DNA of 64,000 nucleotides, taken from Bacteroidota bacterium. Lineage in GTDB: Bacteria > Bacteroidota > Ignavibacteria > UBA10030 > SZUA-254. Under the pieces are notes generated by a model. It was not told the DNA's origin. It searched no databases and saw only the letters and a program-made list of their open reading frames with translations. Below are positions 1 to 7,498 of this stretch, in pieces. The stretch lies in the NCBI GenBank assembly GCA_036522515.1, contig DATDFQ010000054.1:1-64000 (forward strand), written 5' to 3'. Every line of letters starts with the position of its first letter. The first letter of the stretch is position 1. A program made the position numbers and the translations under genes.

Positions 1-64
1 CCCCACCCTGATTGTCATCTCCCTGATCGTCGTCTCCCTGACCGTCATGATCGTTGTCTCCCAG
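1..64 (-). repeat. 15-bp tandem repeat coding for an Asp-rich tail
   Basis: Degenerate 15-base units, read on the minus strand as Gly-Asp-Asp-Asp-Gln variants, form the last visible part of the TIGR03118-type protein (GDNDHDGQ, then GDDDQ, then GDDNQ). The array is cut by the window edge, so its length is unknown. Such acidic repeats may bind calcium or act as a flexible tether; that is inference. Confidence 0.7.
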
Positions 65-1240
65 ATCGCCGGCCCGATTGAAGTTCGCGAGGTATCCGAA
101 GATGCCGTCGTTCTCGTCGTTAGGCCCTGCGGTGAAGAAGAGGCGGCCGGACGGCTGGCCGGAATCCTCTCCGAGAGATCCCGGCGTGGCCCGGAACGCG
201 AGAGCCCACAACCCGGCGATCGTGATGGGATGGCGGGCGCTGTCCGTGAGCTGCCCCCTGAAATTACCGTGGCTGCCGAAGATATTGATCCGCCCGTCGC
301 CGAAATTACCCACGAGGATGGCGTCTTCCAGGCCGCGGAATCCCTCCCCGGGGATACGCGCGATGGCCCAGGGAGAATTAAGAGTTCCCTGGGACGCAAA
401 ACGGCTGACAAGCGTTCCGTCGGGATTGTAGATATCGATGTATCCGTTCCCGGGCCCCGATTCGTCGTCTTCGTTATCGGGCCCCTTCAGCTTTGCATAG
501 GTGACGAAGAGTTTTCCTCCGACGTTCTGGATGCCGAACGGCGCAAATCCCGCAGGGATGGAGGGATCCTGAAACCCGGGGTTGGAGACCATCTGGAAGT
601 GCGCGTCGAAGACCTCGACGGCGCCGCCCTTGAAGTTGGTGGCGTAGAGGAAGTTGTGACCCCCGTTGCTGGCCAGTGCCAGACCTTTGTACACCGCTTC
701 GGCTTCGGAACGGTCGGCCGCGATGATCGCGTGATTGCCGGAACCCCAGGCGGAAATGATTCCGTCCTCGCCTGCGAAGATGAATCTGCTCGCCCCGCCG
801 GTCGAGGGGATGGCGAAGTCGCTCGTCGGGTTGAACACCACCCCGGTCGGCGCGCCACCGTTGATACTGTCGCCGTGGGTGGGGATGGTGACGAGCGGGC
901 GCTTTTCAATCCCGTTGGTATCATAGATCACCGAGGAGCTCGAATGATTTACGGATATCCAGATGATGCCCGTGGGTGTCATGGCGATCCCCCAGGGGTT
1001 CAATAGCCCTGCGTCGACCCTCTGCGGATTATAACTCGCGCTGTTTGCGACAAGGTTGACCTGTTGCGCCGGGTGGACCCCTCTCAGGGACATGGCTGCG
1101 GCCTGCTTGCTCAGCAGTGACGCGTCAATCGGAGAGGTGTTTGCATCGCTCCTGCAACCGGATACGAGCACGGAGAGGAGAGAGAGCGCGGCCACCAGCG
1201 CTCCCGCTGCAATCCTGATCAATCTCTGCGTGGGATGCAT
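1..1240 (-). CDS. TIGR03118-type secreted beta-propeller-like protein (3' end outside window)
   Basis: Open frame from ATG at 1240 running off the left edge, at least 413 codons. The N-terminus MHPTQRLIRIAAGALVAALS is a signal peptide followed by a lipobox-like VLVSGC. The body has repeated motifs such as LVANSASYNPQRVDAGLLNP, NPWGIA, GVVFNPTSDF and ANFKGGAVEVFDA, plus a late PGEGFRGLEDAILVGNFGDG, which match my memory of the TIGR03118 family, a lipoprotein or exported protein of unknown function with an NHL/beta-propeller look. After the usual family end (GIFGYL, near 90-110) the frame continues into an Asp/Gly/Gln-rich tail. The gene stands alone behind a 274-base spacer and has the same orientation as the operon upstream. 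Family assignment is from memory; the function is unknown. Confidence 0.75.
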   Translation of the reverse strand, partial: MHPTQRLIRIAAGALVAALSLLSVLVSGCRSDANTSPIDASLLSKQAAAMSLRGVHPAQQVNLVANSASYNPQRVDAGLLNPWGIAMTPTGIIWISVNHSSSSVIYDTNGIEKRPLVTIPTHGDSINGGAPTGVVFNPTSDFAIPSTGGASRFIFAGEDGIISAWGSGNHAIIAADRSEAEAVYKGLALASNGGHNFLYATNFKGGAVEVFDAHFQMVSNPGFQDPSIPAGFAPFGIQNVGGKLFVTYAKLKGPDNEDDESGPGNGYIDIYNPDGTLVSRFASQGTLNSPWAIARIPGEGFRGLEDAILVGNFGDGRINIFGSHGNFRGQLTDSARHPITIAGLWALAFRATPGSLGEDSGQPSGRLFFTAGPNDENDGIFGYLANFNRAGDLGDNDHDGQGDDDQGDDNQGG

Positions 1241-1514
1241 GGGAAAACTCCTTTCAAATCGTTTGTGTGAAGTGAAATATTCCTGCCGAAGTGCCGGGAG
1301 GAAGAACGTTCACTGAAGGTACAAACTCCATGCCATCGGGGATGTCATGGAAAAGAGGTGAACGGAGTACGGAATCTGGAACAATTCTTTTTCACGGATC
1401 GATCCGTGTGGCGCGCATGCCACAGGGCGCGGGAAGGGGTTGGACTGACTGGGGAAAAGGTGGGACTTCCGGTGCGCGGTTTACCCGCCCGGGGGCTGCC
1501 GGACTCAGGGCGGA
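1241..1514. other. Intergenic spacer, likely promoter region of the TIGR03118-type gene
   Basis: No gene, RNA or repeat family was recognised here. It separates the stop of the NtrC-type regulator from the start of the next minus-strand gene, so it should hold the latter's promoter. No clear sigma-54 (-24/-12) element was found by eye. Confidence 0.4.
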
Positions 1515-2942
1515 CTAGGTTTTTTCAACACCGTGCTGGTCCTTGAACCTGGAAACGTCGATTTGATTCTCTTCGATCTTGCGGTAGACTGTCTTGCGGT
1601 CGACTCCCATCATCCTCGCGACCTGGTTGAGGTTCCCTTTGCACTCCCTGAGAACCCGCACCAGATATTTCTGCTCGGCGTCGCGGGTCACGTGCTCGAG
1701 GTACTCCTTGTACGGAATGGCGGCGGACGAGGGGATCGCCGTGCCGTCGTCCCTGCCCCCGGAACCCTTCATCATCGACGGAAGCTCGATCGAGGTGATG
1801 AGGTTCCCGTCGGTTTTAATAATTGCGCGCTTGATGAGGTTCTCCATTTCCCGGATGTTGCCCTTCCAGGCGTCGTTCATCATCGCATGAATCACCGCCG
1901 GAGCGAAACCGGTGATGGGCTGCCGGGCGAGCGACTGATGCTTCTGCAGAAAGAACTCCGCCAGGAGGGGAATATCGTCGAGGCGCTCGCGGAGCGGGGG
2001 AAGCGCGATCGGAAAGACGTTCAGCCGGTAGAGGAGGTCGTCGCGGAACTTTCCCTGGGAGACCATCACGTCGAGGTCCCGGTTGGTGGCGGCTATGATT
2101 CTCACATCGGCGGTCATCGTCGTGTTGCTGCCGAGCCGCACGACCTGCTTGTCCTGCAGGATGCGGAGGAGTTTTGTCTGGAGATCAAGCGGAACGTCGG
2201 AAATCTCGTCGAGGAAGATCGTGCCGCCGTTCGCCTCCTCAAACTTGCCCATCCGGGGCCGGGCAGCGCCGGTGAAGGCGCCCCGTTCGTAACCGAAGAG
2301 CTCGCTCTCCAGGAGGGTCTCTGGAATCGCCGAGCACTGGACGACCACGAACGGTTTCTCCTTCCTCTGGCTGTTCAGATGGATCGCCTTCGCGATGAGC
2401 TCCTTTCCGGTGCCGGTATCTCCCAGGACAAGCACCGTCACATCCGTGCCGGCGACCTGGCGCACCAGCTTGAAGACCTCCTTCATTTTCGAATTCTGGC
2501 TGATGATATTCGAAAAGTTTGCCGTGGATTCCAGCAGGCTGCGGAGCCGCTCCAGCTCTTCCGTCTTTTCCCTCTCACCGAGCGCCCGGCGCACCTTGAT
2601 CAATAGTTCATCGTTATTGCACGGCTTGAGGAGATAGTCGTAGGCGCCGTGCCGCATCGCCTCGACGGCCGTTTGGACGGACCCGAACCCGGTTACCATC
2701 ATGACGGTGGCGTCGGGGGTTTCCTGCTTGATGTGCCGGAGGAGCTCGATGCCGTTCATTCCCTCCATGACGAGATCCGAAAGGATGAGATCGAATTTCC
2801 TTTCGCTTATCTGCTTCGTCGCTTCGTCTCCGTTCGTCGCGGCCGTGACCCCGTACCCCTCGTCCTGAAGGAGCGCGACGGTGGCGACGCGGAATGCCTT
2901 GTCGTCGTCGACGATCAGTATCTGAGCCTTTTTCCGTTCCAT
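1515..2942 (-). CDS. NtrC-family sigma-54-dependent response regulator
   Basis: A 475-residue protein with the full three-domain layout. The receiver domain spans residues 5-120, with the acidic pair D12/D13, phospho-acceptor D56 and K106. The AAA+ sigma-54 activation domain spans about 145-380, with Walker A GDTGTGK (174-180), the sigma-54 contact loop GAFTGA (221-226) and Walker B TIFLDE (241-246). A Fis-type helix-turn-helix lies at about 433-470 (CKGNLNQVARMMGVDRKTVY). When phosphorylated, such proteins drive ATP-dependent open-complex formation by sigma-54 polymerase. Its gene lies 12 bases after that of the sensor kinase, so the kinase is very likely the partner. It is the last gene of a four-gene operon that starts with a cupredoxin-like protein and an outer-membrane barrel. 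The target genes are not visible. Confidence 0.95.
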   Translation of the reverse strand: MERKKAQILIVDDDKAFRVATVALLQDEGYGVTAATNGDEATKQISERKFDLILSDLVMEGMNGIELLRHIKQETPDATVMMVTGFGSVQTAVEAMRHGAYDYLLKPCNNDELLIKVRRALGEREKTEELERLRSLLESTANFSNIISQNSKMKEVFKLVRQVAGTDVTVLVLGDTGTGKELIAKAIHLNSQRKEKPFVVVQCSAIPETLLESELFGYERGAFTGAARPRMGKFEEANGGTIFLDEISDVPLDLQTKLLRILQDKQVVRLGSNTTMTADVRIIAATNRDLDVMVSQGKFRDDLLYRLNVFPIALPPLRERLDDIPLLAEFFLQKHQSLARQPITGFAPAVIHAMMNDAWKGNIREMENLIKRAIIKTDGNLITSIELPSMMKGSGGRDDGTAIPSSAAIPYKEYLEHVTRDAEQKYLVRVLRECKGNLNQVARMMGVDRKTVYRKIEENQIDVSRFKDQHGVEKT

Positions 2943-2954
2943 GGTTCGTTCCGG

Positions 2955-4793
2955 TTATTGGATGGCGGGGAGCGTCACGCTGAAGGCGGCCCCTTTTCCC
3001 GCGCTGCTCTTGACAGAGATGCTTCCCGCATGTTGCCTGATAATGCCGTAGGTGACCGAAAGTCCGAGGCCCACGCCGCTGACCTTGCTCTTGGTGGTGA
3101 AAAACGCGTCGAAGACCCGGTTGATGTTCTCGGGCGGGATACCGACGCCGGTGTCTTCCACCTGGGCGATTACGGCGCCGTTCCGGGCGCAGGTCTGGAC
3201 CGTCAGCGTTCCGCCCCCCGGCATCGCGTCCTTGGCGTTGAGAAAGAGATTGAGAAAGACCTGCTTGAGTTTATCCCTCGAACCCTGGACCGGCGGGAGA
3301 GACGGGTCGAGCGAGAGATTGACGCCGATCCGTTGCTTCCGGAAGACCTCGGCGGAGGTCGAGACGACGTCCTGGATCACGTCGTTAAGGGAAAGGGGTT
3401 CGCGTTCGATTTCCACCATCGAGGTGCGGTAGACGTCGAGCATTTGACGCGTCAACCGTGCGAGCCGCGTGACTTCTTCGAGCGCGGTGTCCAGCAGCTC
3501 CCGCCCCCGGGCGTCCGTTCCGGGCTCGTTGAACCTCTTCAGGAGCGTCTGAAGACAGCTCTGTATGTTGTGAACCGGGTTGTTGATCTCGTGGGAAAGC
3601 TGTGCCGTGAGCTTTCCGGTCGCCGCGAGGCGTTCCGATTTTACCAGTTCGGTCTGCATCTCCTTCAGCTGGCGGAGGGCTTCCTCCATTTCCGAATTGC
3701 GGACCGCGAGCTGGTTCATCTTGTCCTTCAAGGCGAGGCTCATCTCGGTGAACTTCTCGGCGAGAAACCGTATTTCCTTGTCGCTTCCGACCGCGATCGC
3801 ATAGTCGTAGTTGCCCCGGCTGATCTCGCCGGTTCCGCGCACGAGCGCGGCGATCGGGTGTGTGATGCCCTGCGAGATCACGAAGCCGAGCGCCGCCGTC
3901 ACAAGCAACACAAGTATCGAAAGGACAAAAAACGCGTTGAAGACGGGTTTCAGCGCGGCCTGAACCTCCCGCGCGACAGGCCTGAGGACGACGATCACGA
4001 TCGGAACGCGTGATTCCAACCGGTTGCCTCCGATCAGAAATGATTTGCCGAGGTATTGATCGTTCGCCGTCGCGATGGACGCGACGGTCGTCTCGTCCGG
4101 CTGCGGAGCATCCAGAACGGCGCGAGCCCCGGAAGCGCCCGCGGCCCGGATCCACTCCGAGAATGCCGCTTCCGCATCACCGGGCAGGGTCGAACTCACG
4201 ATCGAGTCGCCGTGGAGCAGAACAACATCGCTGTTGGTCATCGCCTTGATCGCATCGAGGTCCGATCTCTCGATGCGAAAACCGAGCGTGAGAGAGCCGA
4301 GCGTATCCGGCCCGACGGTGATCGGGGCTGTCGCGCAACGGTAGATGGCTCCGTTCAGGAATCGCACGTCCTGCGGCGACGCTACGGTTCCGGCCGGCAA
4401 TCCGGCGTCATCGCGGACGGGCGTGCGCGCGATGTCGGGCTTTCCGTCGACAATCCGGACCAGCAACTTCCCCCGTGCGTCCTTCACCAGGAGGAGATCG
4501 CTCATCAGGCTCTTGTTCAGTTCCTCCGAAAGCTGCGTGGCGGTGTTGGGATCCCGTATCTCGACGACCGCCTTGAGGCGGGGGGTTTCGGCGACAATCT
4601 CGCACGATTTTGCAATCTCTTCGGATCTCAGGGAGGTCAGCTCGCGCAGTGTGGTATAGTTGCTGCGGAGGGCTTCGGTCGAACGGGCCTCCACCTGGAC
4701 CTGAGTCCAGTACTTCACGATGAAATAGGTGATCAGCAGCAGAACGAGGACCGAGCCCCAGATCGCGAGGAGGATTTTGCTGCGGATTTTCAT
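2955..4793 (-). CDS. Membrane sensor histidine kinase (Cache-like sensor, HAMP, HisKA, HATPase)
   Basis: A 612-residue kinase. TM1 is about residues 8-27. A periplasmic sensor region of about 250 residues with a Cache-like look (LLVKDARGKLLVR) follows, and TM2 is about 286-308. A HAMP linker and a coiled coil run from about 309 to 385. The dimerisation/phospho-acceptor helix carries H401 in LSHEINNP. The ATPase domain has the N box (NLFLNAKDAM) and G boxes DTGVGIPP and GVGLGLSV. The order matches NtrB/ZraS-like kinases that pair with NtrC-type regulators, and such a regulator is encoded 12 bases downstream. The start follows the outer-membrane barrel gene by 10 bases. The ligand is unknown; the operon context (cupredoxin-like protein plus barrel) suggests an envelope or metal/redox cue, which is inference. 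Confidence 0.93.
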   Translation of the reverse strand: MKIRSKILLAIWGSVLVLLLITYFIVKYWTQVQVEARSTEALRSNYTTLRELTSLRSEEIAKSCEIVAETPRLKAVVEIRDPNTATQLSEELNKSLMSDLLLVKDARGKLLVRIVDGKPDIARTPVRDDAGLPAGTVASPQDVRFLNGAIYRCATAPITVGPDTLGSLTLGFRIERSDLDAIKAMTNSDVVLLHGDSIVSSTLPGDAEAAFSEWIRAAGASGARAVLDAPQPDETTVASIATANDQYLGKSFLIGGNRLESRVPIVIVVLRPVAREVQAALKPVFNAFFVLSILVLLVTAALGFVISQGITHPIAALVRGTGEISRGNYDYAIAVGSDKEIRFLAEKFTEMSLALKDKMNQLAVRNSEMEEALRQLKEMQTELVKSERLAATGKLTAQLSHEINNPVHNIQSCLQTLLKRFNEPGTDARGRELLDTALEEVTRLARLTRQMLDVYRTSMVEIEREPLSLNDVIQDVVSTSAEVFRKQRIGVNLSLDPSLPPVQGSRDKLKQVFLNLFLNAKDAMPGGGTLTVQTCARNGAVIAQVEDTGVGIPPENINRVFDAFFTTKSKVSGVGLGLSVTYGIIRQHAGSISVKSSAGKGAAFSVTLPAIQ

Positions 4794-4803
4794 CGGGCAC
4801 CCG

Positions 4804-5976
4804 CTAGAAACTCACAACCGCCTGGATGATCAGACTATTGTCCGGGGGGTCTTCGGTGACGCCGATCTCGGTGTTCGACACGTAGATGAGTTTCACGAGA
4901 GCCGAGCGGTCCAGGCGGTACCCCAGGGCGCCCTCGATGCGGAGAATATCCCGGTCCCACTTGACCAGATAGGACTCGTTCGGGACCAGCTGAGAATTCA
5001 CGCGTATCTGGTCAAAGAAAATCTCGCCCGCCCTGGCCGCGAGCGTCAACCTCGGGACAAGCGTATACCGCCCCTCGACCGAATAGCCGGTGGCGGTAAG
5101 GTCATATCCGAGCGCGTCATAAAACGTCCAGATGTTGCGGACCACTTCCGCATAGAGGGAGAAATGTTCGAGTGTGAAATCGATGTCGCCCTCGACTGCA
5201 TGCTGTTGAATATCGGACGACTGTACCCCGTAGAAATATGCGCCGTACTCTCTGATGAAGGGACCGGTCGCATACGAGCTCCCGATCGTGAGCGCGGTGA
5301 CAGGCGTCGCGGCCAGCCTGGCAATTGTTCCGAGCCCGCGTTTGGTGTTCAAGCCCGATGAACCATAGCTCGATGAGTATGTGCTTGTGGCGCTCAGCAT
5401 CCCGTTCGTGAGCGCGACCCAGTAGTCGAACATCCCGAGACCGCCGTAGAGCTTCACGCCGAGATCGTAGAGACCCTGGTCGAGTATCGGGATCCCATCG
5501 CCTCCGGCGGTGTACCTGGAATCGAAAGGCCAGAGGGCGTAATTCGAGCTGCGCAAGGATGTCAGATGCTCGTGGAGGAGGGGAAGGTTGTAAAAGGGGT
5601 TCGTCCTCGGGAACCGCCGTTCCCCCAGGTTGCCGAACGGAAGGTCGATTTCTCCCGCTTCGATATTGATCTCAGCCGGGGTCAGGTCGGCAAATTTCAG
5701 CGAGAAGAGATCGACATGGACGACCTGGTCCTGAAGCATCCGTACGTTGCTGTAAAAGAAGATATGTTCGCTGATCGCCGCGTCGGCGAACAGATCGAAG
5801 CGCCAGGCGAACGTCGGCCTCCCCTGATCGATGATGTATTGAGAGTACCCGGCGTCGGACTTGACATACGCCGCGGAGGCCTGGCCGCTCAGGCGGAGCT
5901 GGCCGGGGGAATGGACGAACGCGGCAAGAGTTCCGGTCAGTAGGACCAGAGCGCGGAGGATCGTCTTAGAATCCAA
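4804..5976 (-). CDS. Outer-membrane beta-barrel protein
   Basis: A 390-residue protein with a signal peptide (about residues 1-28) and alternating amphipathic strands throughout. It ends in AVVSF, with the terminal Phe expected of substrates of the outer-membrane assembly machine. It contains many Tyr and Trp girdle positions and strand-like stretches such as RFDLFADAAISEHIFFYSNV. No porin subfamily can be named. The start is not certain: the longest frame begins with TTG at 5976, overlapping the end of the upstream cupredoxin-like gene by 11 bases, which suggests translational coupling. A position between a secreted copper-type protein and a sensor kinase suggests a role in sensing or passage of a small solute, but the sequence does not show which. 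Confidence 0.8.
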   Translation of the reverse strand: MDSKTILRALVLLTGTLAAFVHSPGQLRLSGQASAAYVKSDAGYSQYIIDQGRPTFAWRFDLFADAAISEHIFFYSNVRMLQDQVVHVDLFSLKFADLTPAEINIEAGEIDLPFGNLGERRFPRTNPFYNLPLLHEHLTSLRSSNYALWPFDSRYTAGGDGIPILDQGLYDLGVKLYGGLGMFDYWVALTNGMLSATSTYSSSYGSSGLNTKRGLGTIARLAATPVTALTIGSSYATGPFIREYGAYFYGVQSSDIQQHAVEGDIDFTLEHFSLYAEVVRNIWTFYDALGYDLTATGYSVEGRYTLVPRLTLAARAGEIFFDQIRVNSQLVPNESYLVKWDRDILRIEGALGYRLDRSALVKLIYVSNTEIGVTEDPPDNSLIIQAVVSF

Positions 5977-6715
5977 GGTTCACCACCGTCGTTTTCTTCT
6001 CCTCGACCGTCACGGATTTCGCGCTGACTTTCTTCCTTCCGTACCAGAAGACGAGCTTGTAGGAGCCGGCCGGGACGTTTTCAATGGTATAGGAGCCGTC
6101 CTCATCGGGGACGGCGTAATAGGGATTCTCGAGGACGAGAATCGTCGCGTACATGTAGGAATGAATATCGCAGTAGACGTTCACCACGCCTGTCCGGTCG
6201 AAACGCACCGATCTCAGTTGTCCGCGGGGGTAGCGCCCAAGGTCGAATTCCCTCGGCTGCGAATACGAGAAGACGTTGTGGAACAGGTTGTCGTTGTTGG
6301 GGAAGTCCACAGTCGATCCGACAAGAACGGGCAACACCAGAGGGCGGAAGAGCATCTGCGACTGGTTCAGCTGCGGGTGAGCGGCGGGGGGATCGTAACC
6401 GCCGGCCGGTGCGGGAACCGCTTCAAGATAGACGACCGCCGTCTCCGACGGACGGTACGGCTCGACAGGCTCGTTTGAACCGTGGAGGTGCATCTCGTAC
6501 CGGGTAAGCGACCGCTCCCGCAGCAACTCCTCCATGAATTCGTTCGTCTCCGGGAGCAGAATTGTTCCGCGAATCGAACCCGTCACCGGTTGAGCGTCCG
6601 TGCGGGAGACCGCGAAGAAAAAAAAGGACCCGAGCGCTCCGAGAAGGCAGCCGGAGAGGAAGTCGCTTCGCCTGCGCGGAGAAATCAAAAGAAGGTGCTG
6701 TGGGAAGCGTCGCAA
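5966..6715 (-). CDS. Secreted cupredoxin-like protein with carboxypeptidase-regulatory-like C-terminus
   Basis: A 249-residue exported protein with a hydrophobic segment at about 20-40. The middle carries a plastocyanin-like core with the order His (NLFHNVFS), Cys (VYCDIHSYM), His and Met, the usual type-1 copper ligands. The last 60 residues (DGSYTIENVPAGSYKLVFWY) form a short carboxypeptidase-regulatory/transthyretin-like beta fold. This combination resembles proteins annotated as methylamine utilisation or plastocyanin-like. It is the first gene of the operon with the barrel, kinase and regulator, and its stop overlaps the next gene. Copper binding is inferred from ligand spacing only. Confidence 0.75.
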   Translation of the reverse strand: MRRFPQHLLLISPRRRSDFLSGCLLGALGSFFFFAVSRTDAQPVTGSIRGTILLPETNEFMEELLRERSLTRYEMHLHGSNEPVEPYRPSETAVVYLEAVPAPAGGYDPPAAHPQLNQSQMLFRPLVLPVLVGSTVDFPNNDNLFHNVFSYSQPREFDLGRYPRGQLRSVRFDRTGVVNVYCDIHSYMYATILVLENPYYAVPDEDGSYTIENVPAGSYKLVFWYGRKKVSAKSVTVEEKKTTVVNLGF

Positions 6716-6850
6716 TGCCCGGGTCTCAATTTAGGAGAATGTACTCTTTTCCCCTTTGAGATTCAACGGGCATTCGCTCTCTCACTCACCATCCAGCTAA
6801 CCCACAGCACCCCTGAGACGATCCGGGACCGCGCAGTGGTTCCATCGTCT

Positions 6851-7294
6851 CTAGTTATTTTTTGCCCCTTCCTTGATCCAGCGCCACAGCAGTTGGAGCG
6901 TGTCCTTCGGAAACGGTCTCTTTGCCTTGAGCGGCATCGGATCGCCGAATGGGGGGCTCGGACTCATCTTCTGCAACAGATGACTCGAATCGGGTTGTCC
7001 GGCCACCACCACAGGGCCATGTTTTGCATTCTTCATGACGCTCTCGTAACTATCCGGGACGAACTCGCTCGGATTACCCGCTTCCTCGTTGTGGCAGGAG
7101 AGGCAGTATCGCCGGAACACCGGCATGACATCCCGTTTGAACGAGACCGGGGGGAGGGCACGCTCCCTGTCCGGAGATTGAACTCTCTTGTTATCGCCTC
7201 CGAACCCCGCGCCTGTAAAGACGGACCCGGCCACCGCGGCGAAGAGGAGGATCCCGAAAATCTCCATCCTGATTTTAATCTTTGTCGTTTCCAT
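6851..7294 (-). CDS. Mono-heme c-type cytochrome-like exported protein
   Basis: A 147-residue protein with an N-terminal hydrophobic segment (IFGILLFAAVAGSVF) and one heme-binding motif CLSCH near the middle. It then has PDSYESVMKNAKHGPVVVAGQPDSS and a C-terminal FPKDTLQLLWRWIKEGA helix. The pattern matches the planctomycete-type cytochrome c domain, in which a late Met (KMSPS or DPMPLKAK) may be the second axial ligand. The start is taken at ATG 7294; ATG 7267 is also possible, and the longer TTG start looks weak. It stands between the cupredoxin operon and a cupredoxin/T9SS gene, so it may belong to the same extracellular redox group. Confidence 0.75.
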   Translation of the reverse strand: METTKIKIRMEIFGILLFAAVAGSVFTGAGFGGDNKRVQSPDRERALPPVSFKRDVMPVFRRYCLSCHNEEAGNPSEFVPDSYESVMKNAKHGPVVVAGQPDSSHLLQKMSPSPPFGDPMPLKAKRPFPKDTLQLLWRWIKEGAKNN

Positions 7295-7334
7295 CCAAAC
7301 AGATCGCAAAATAATACATCTCGTTTATCATCCG

Positions 7335-7482
7335 GTAGTCCGCGACCTTCAGGTCGCGGACCGCAGCCTAAAGGCTGCGGCTACCGATCTGGCTATCATT
7401 TCTGCAGGCGCGACCTTCAGGTCGCGGACCGCAGCCTAAAGGCTGCGGCTACCAAGGCCAAGGCATCGGTAGGCGCGACCTG
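7335..7482. repeat. Palindromic repeat family A, two full copies and one half copy
   Basis: Two near-identical units of about 48 bases (7335-7385 and 7407-7453) each hold two back-to-back palindromes: a GCGACCTTCAGGTCGC arm, then a GCAGCCTAAAGGCTGC arm ending GGCTACC. A partial unit (GGTAGGCGCGACC) lies at 7469-7480. The same family recurs near 10.3, 19.5, 23.8, 34.0, 59.0 and 62.7 kb. It is REP-like in size and symmetry. No REP-associated transposase gene is in the window. Confidence 0.85.
7395..7408. repeat. 14-bp direct repeat, left copy
   Basis: ATCATTTCTGCAGG here is repeated exactly at 7485-7498. The right copy is the 3' end of the cupredoxin/T9SS gene, including its stop codon. The two copies bracket a family A unit, as a target-site duplication would. 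Confidence 0.65.
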
Positions 7483-7484
7483 CC

Positions 7485-7498
7485 ATCATTTCTGCAGG
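7485..7498. repeat. 14-bp direct repeat, right copy
   Basis: Exact second copy of 7395-7408. It covers the last codons and the stop (minus strand) of the cupredoxin/T9SS gene. Confidence 0.65.

Noticed and set aside
47-1006. Long plus-strand reading frame in the first kilobase
   Set aside because: It is a shadow of the minus-strand TIGR03118-type gene; the translation is low-complexity and has no signal or domain.
1241-1514. Sigma-54 promoter (GG-N10-GC) before the TIGR03118-type gene
   Set aside because: Only partial TGGCA-like strings are present and none has the right spacing to a TTGCA-like box.
2649-4013. Long plus-strand frame opposite the kinase gene
   Set aside because: Shadow of the kinase on the minus strand; high Asp/Arg content typical of antisense frames in GC-rich coding DNA.
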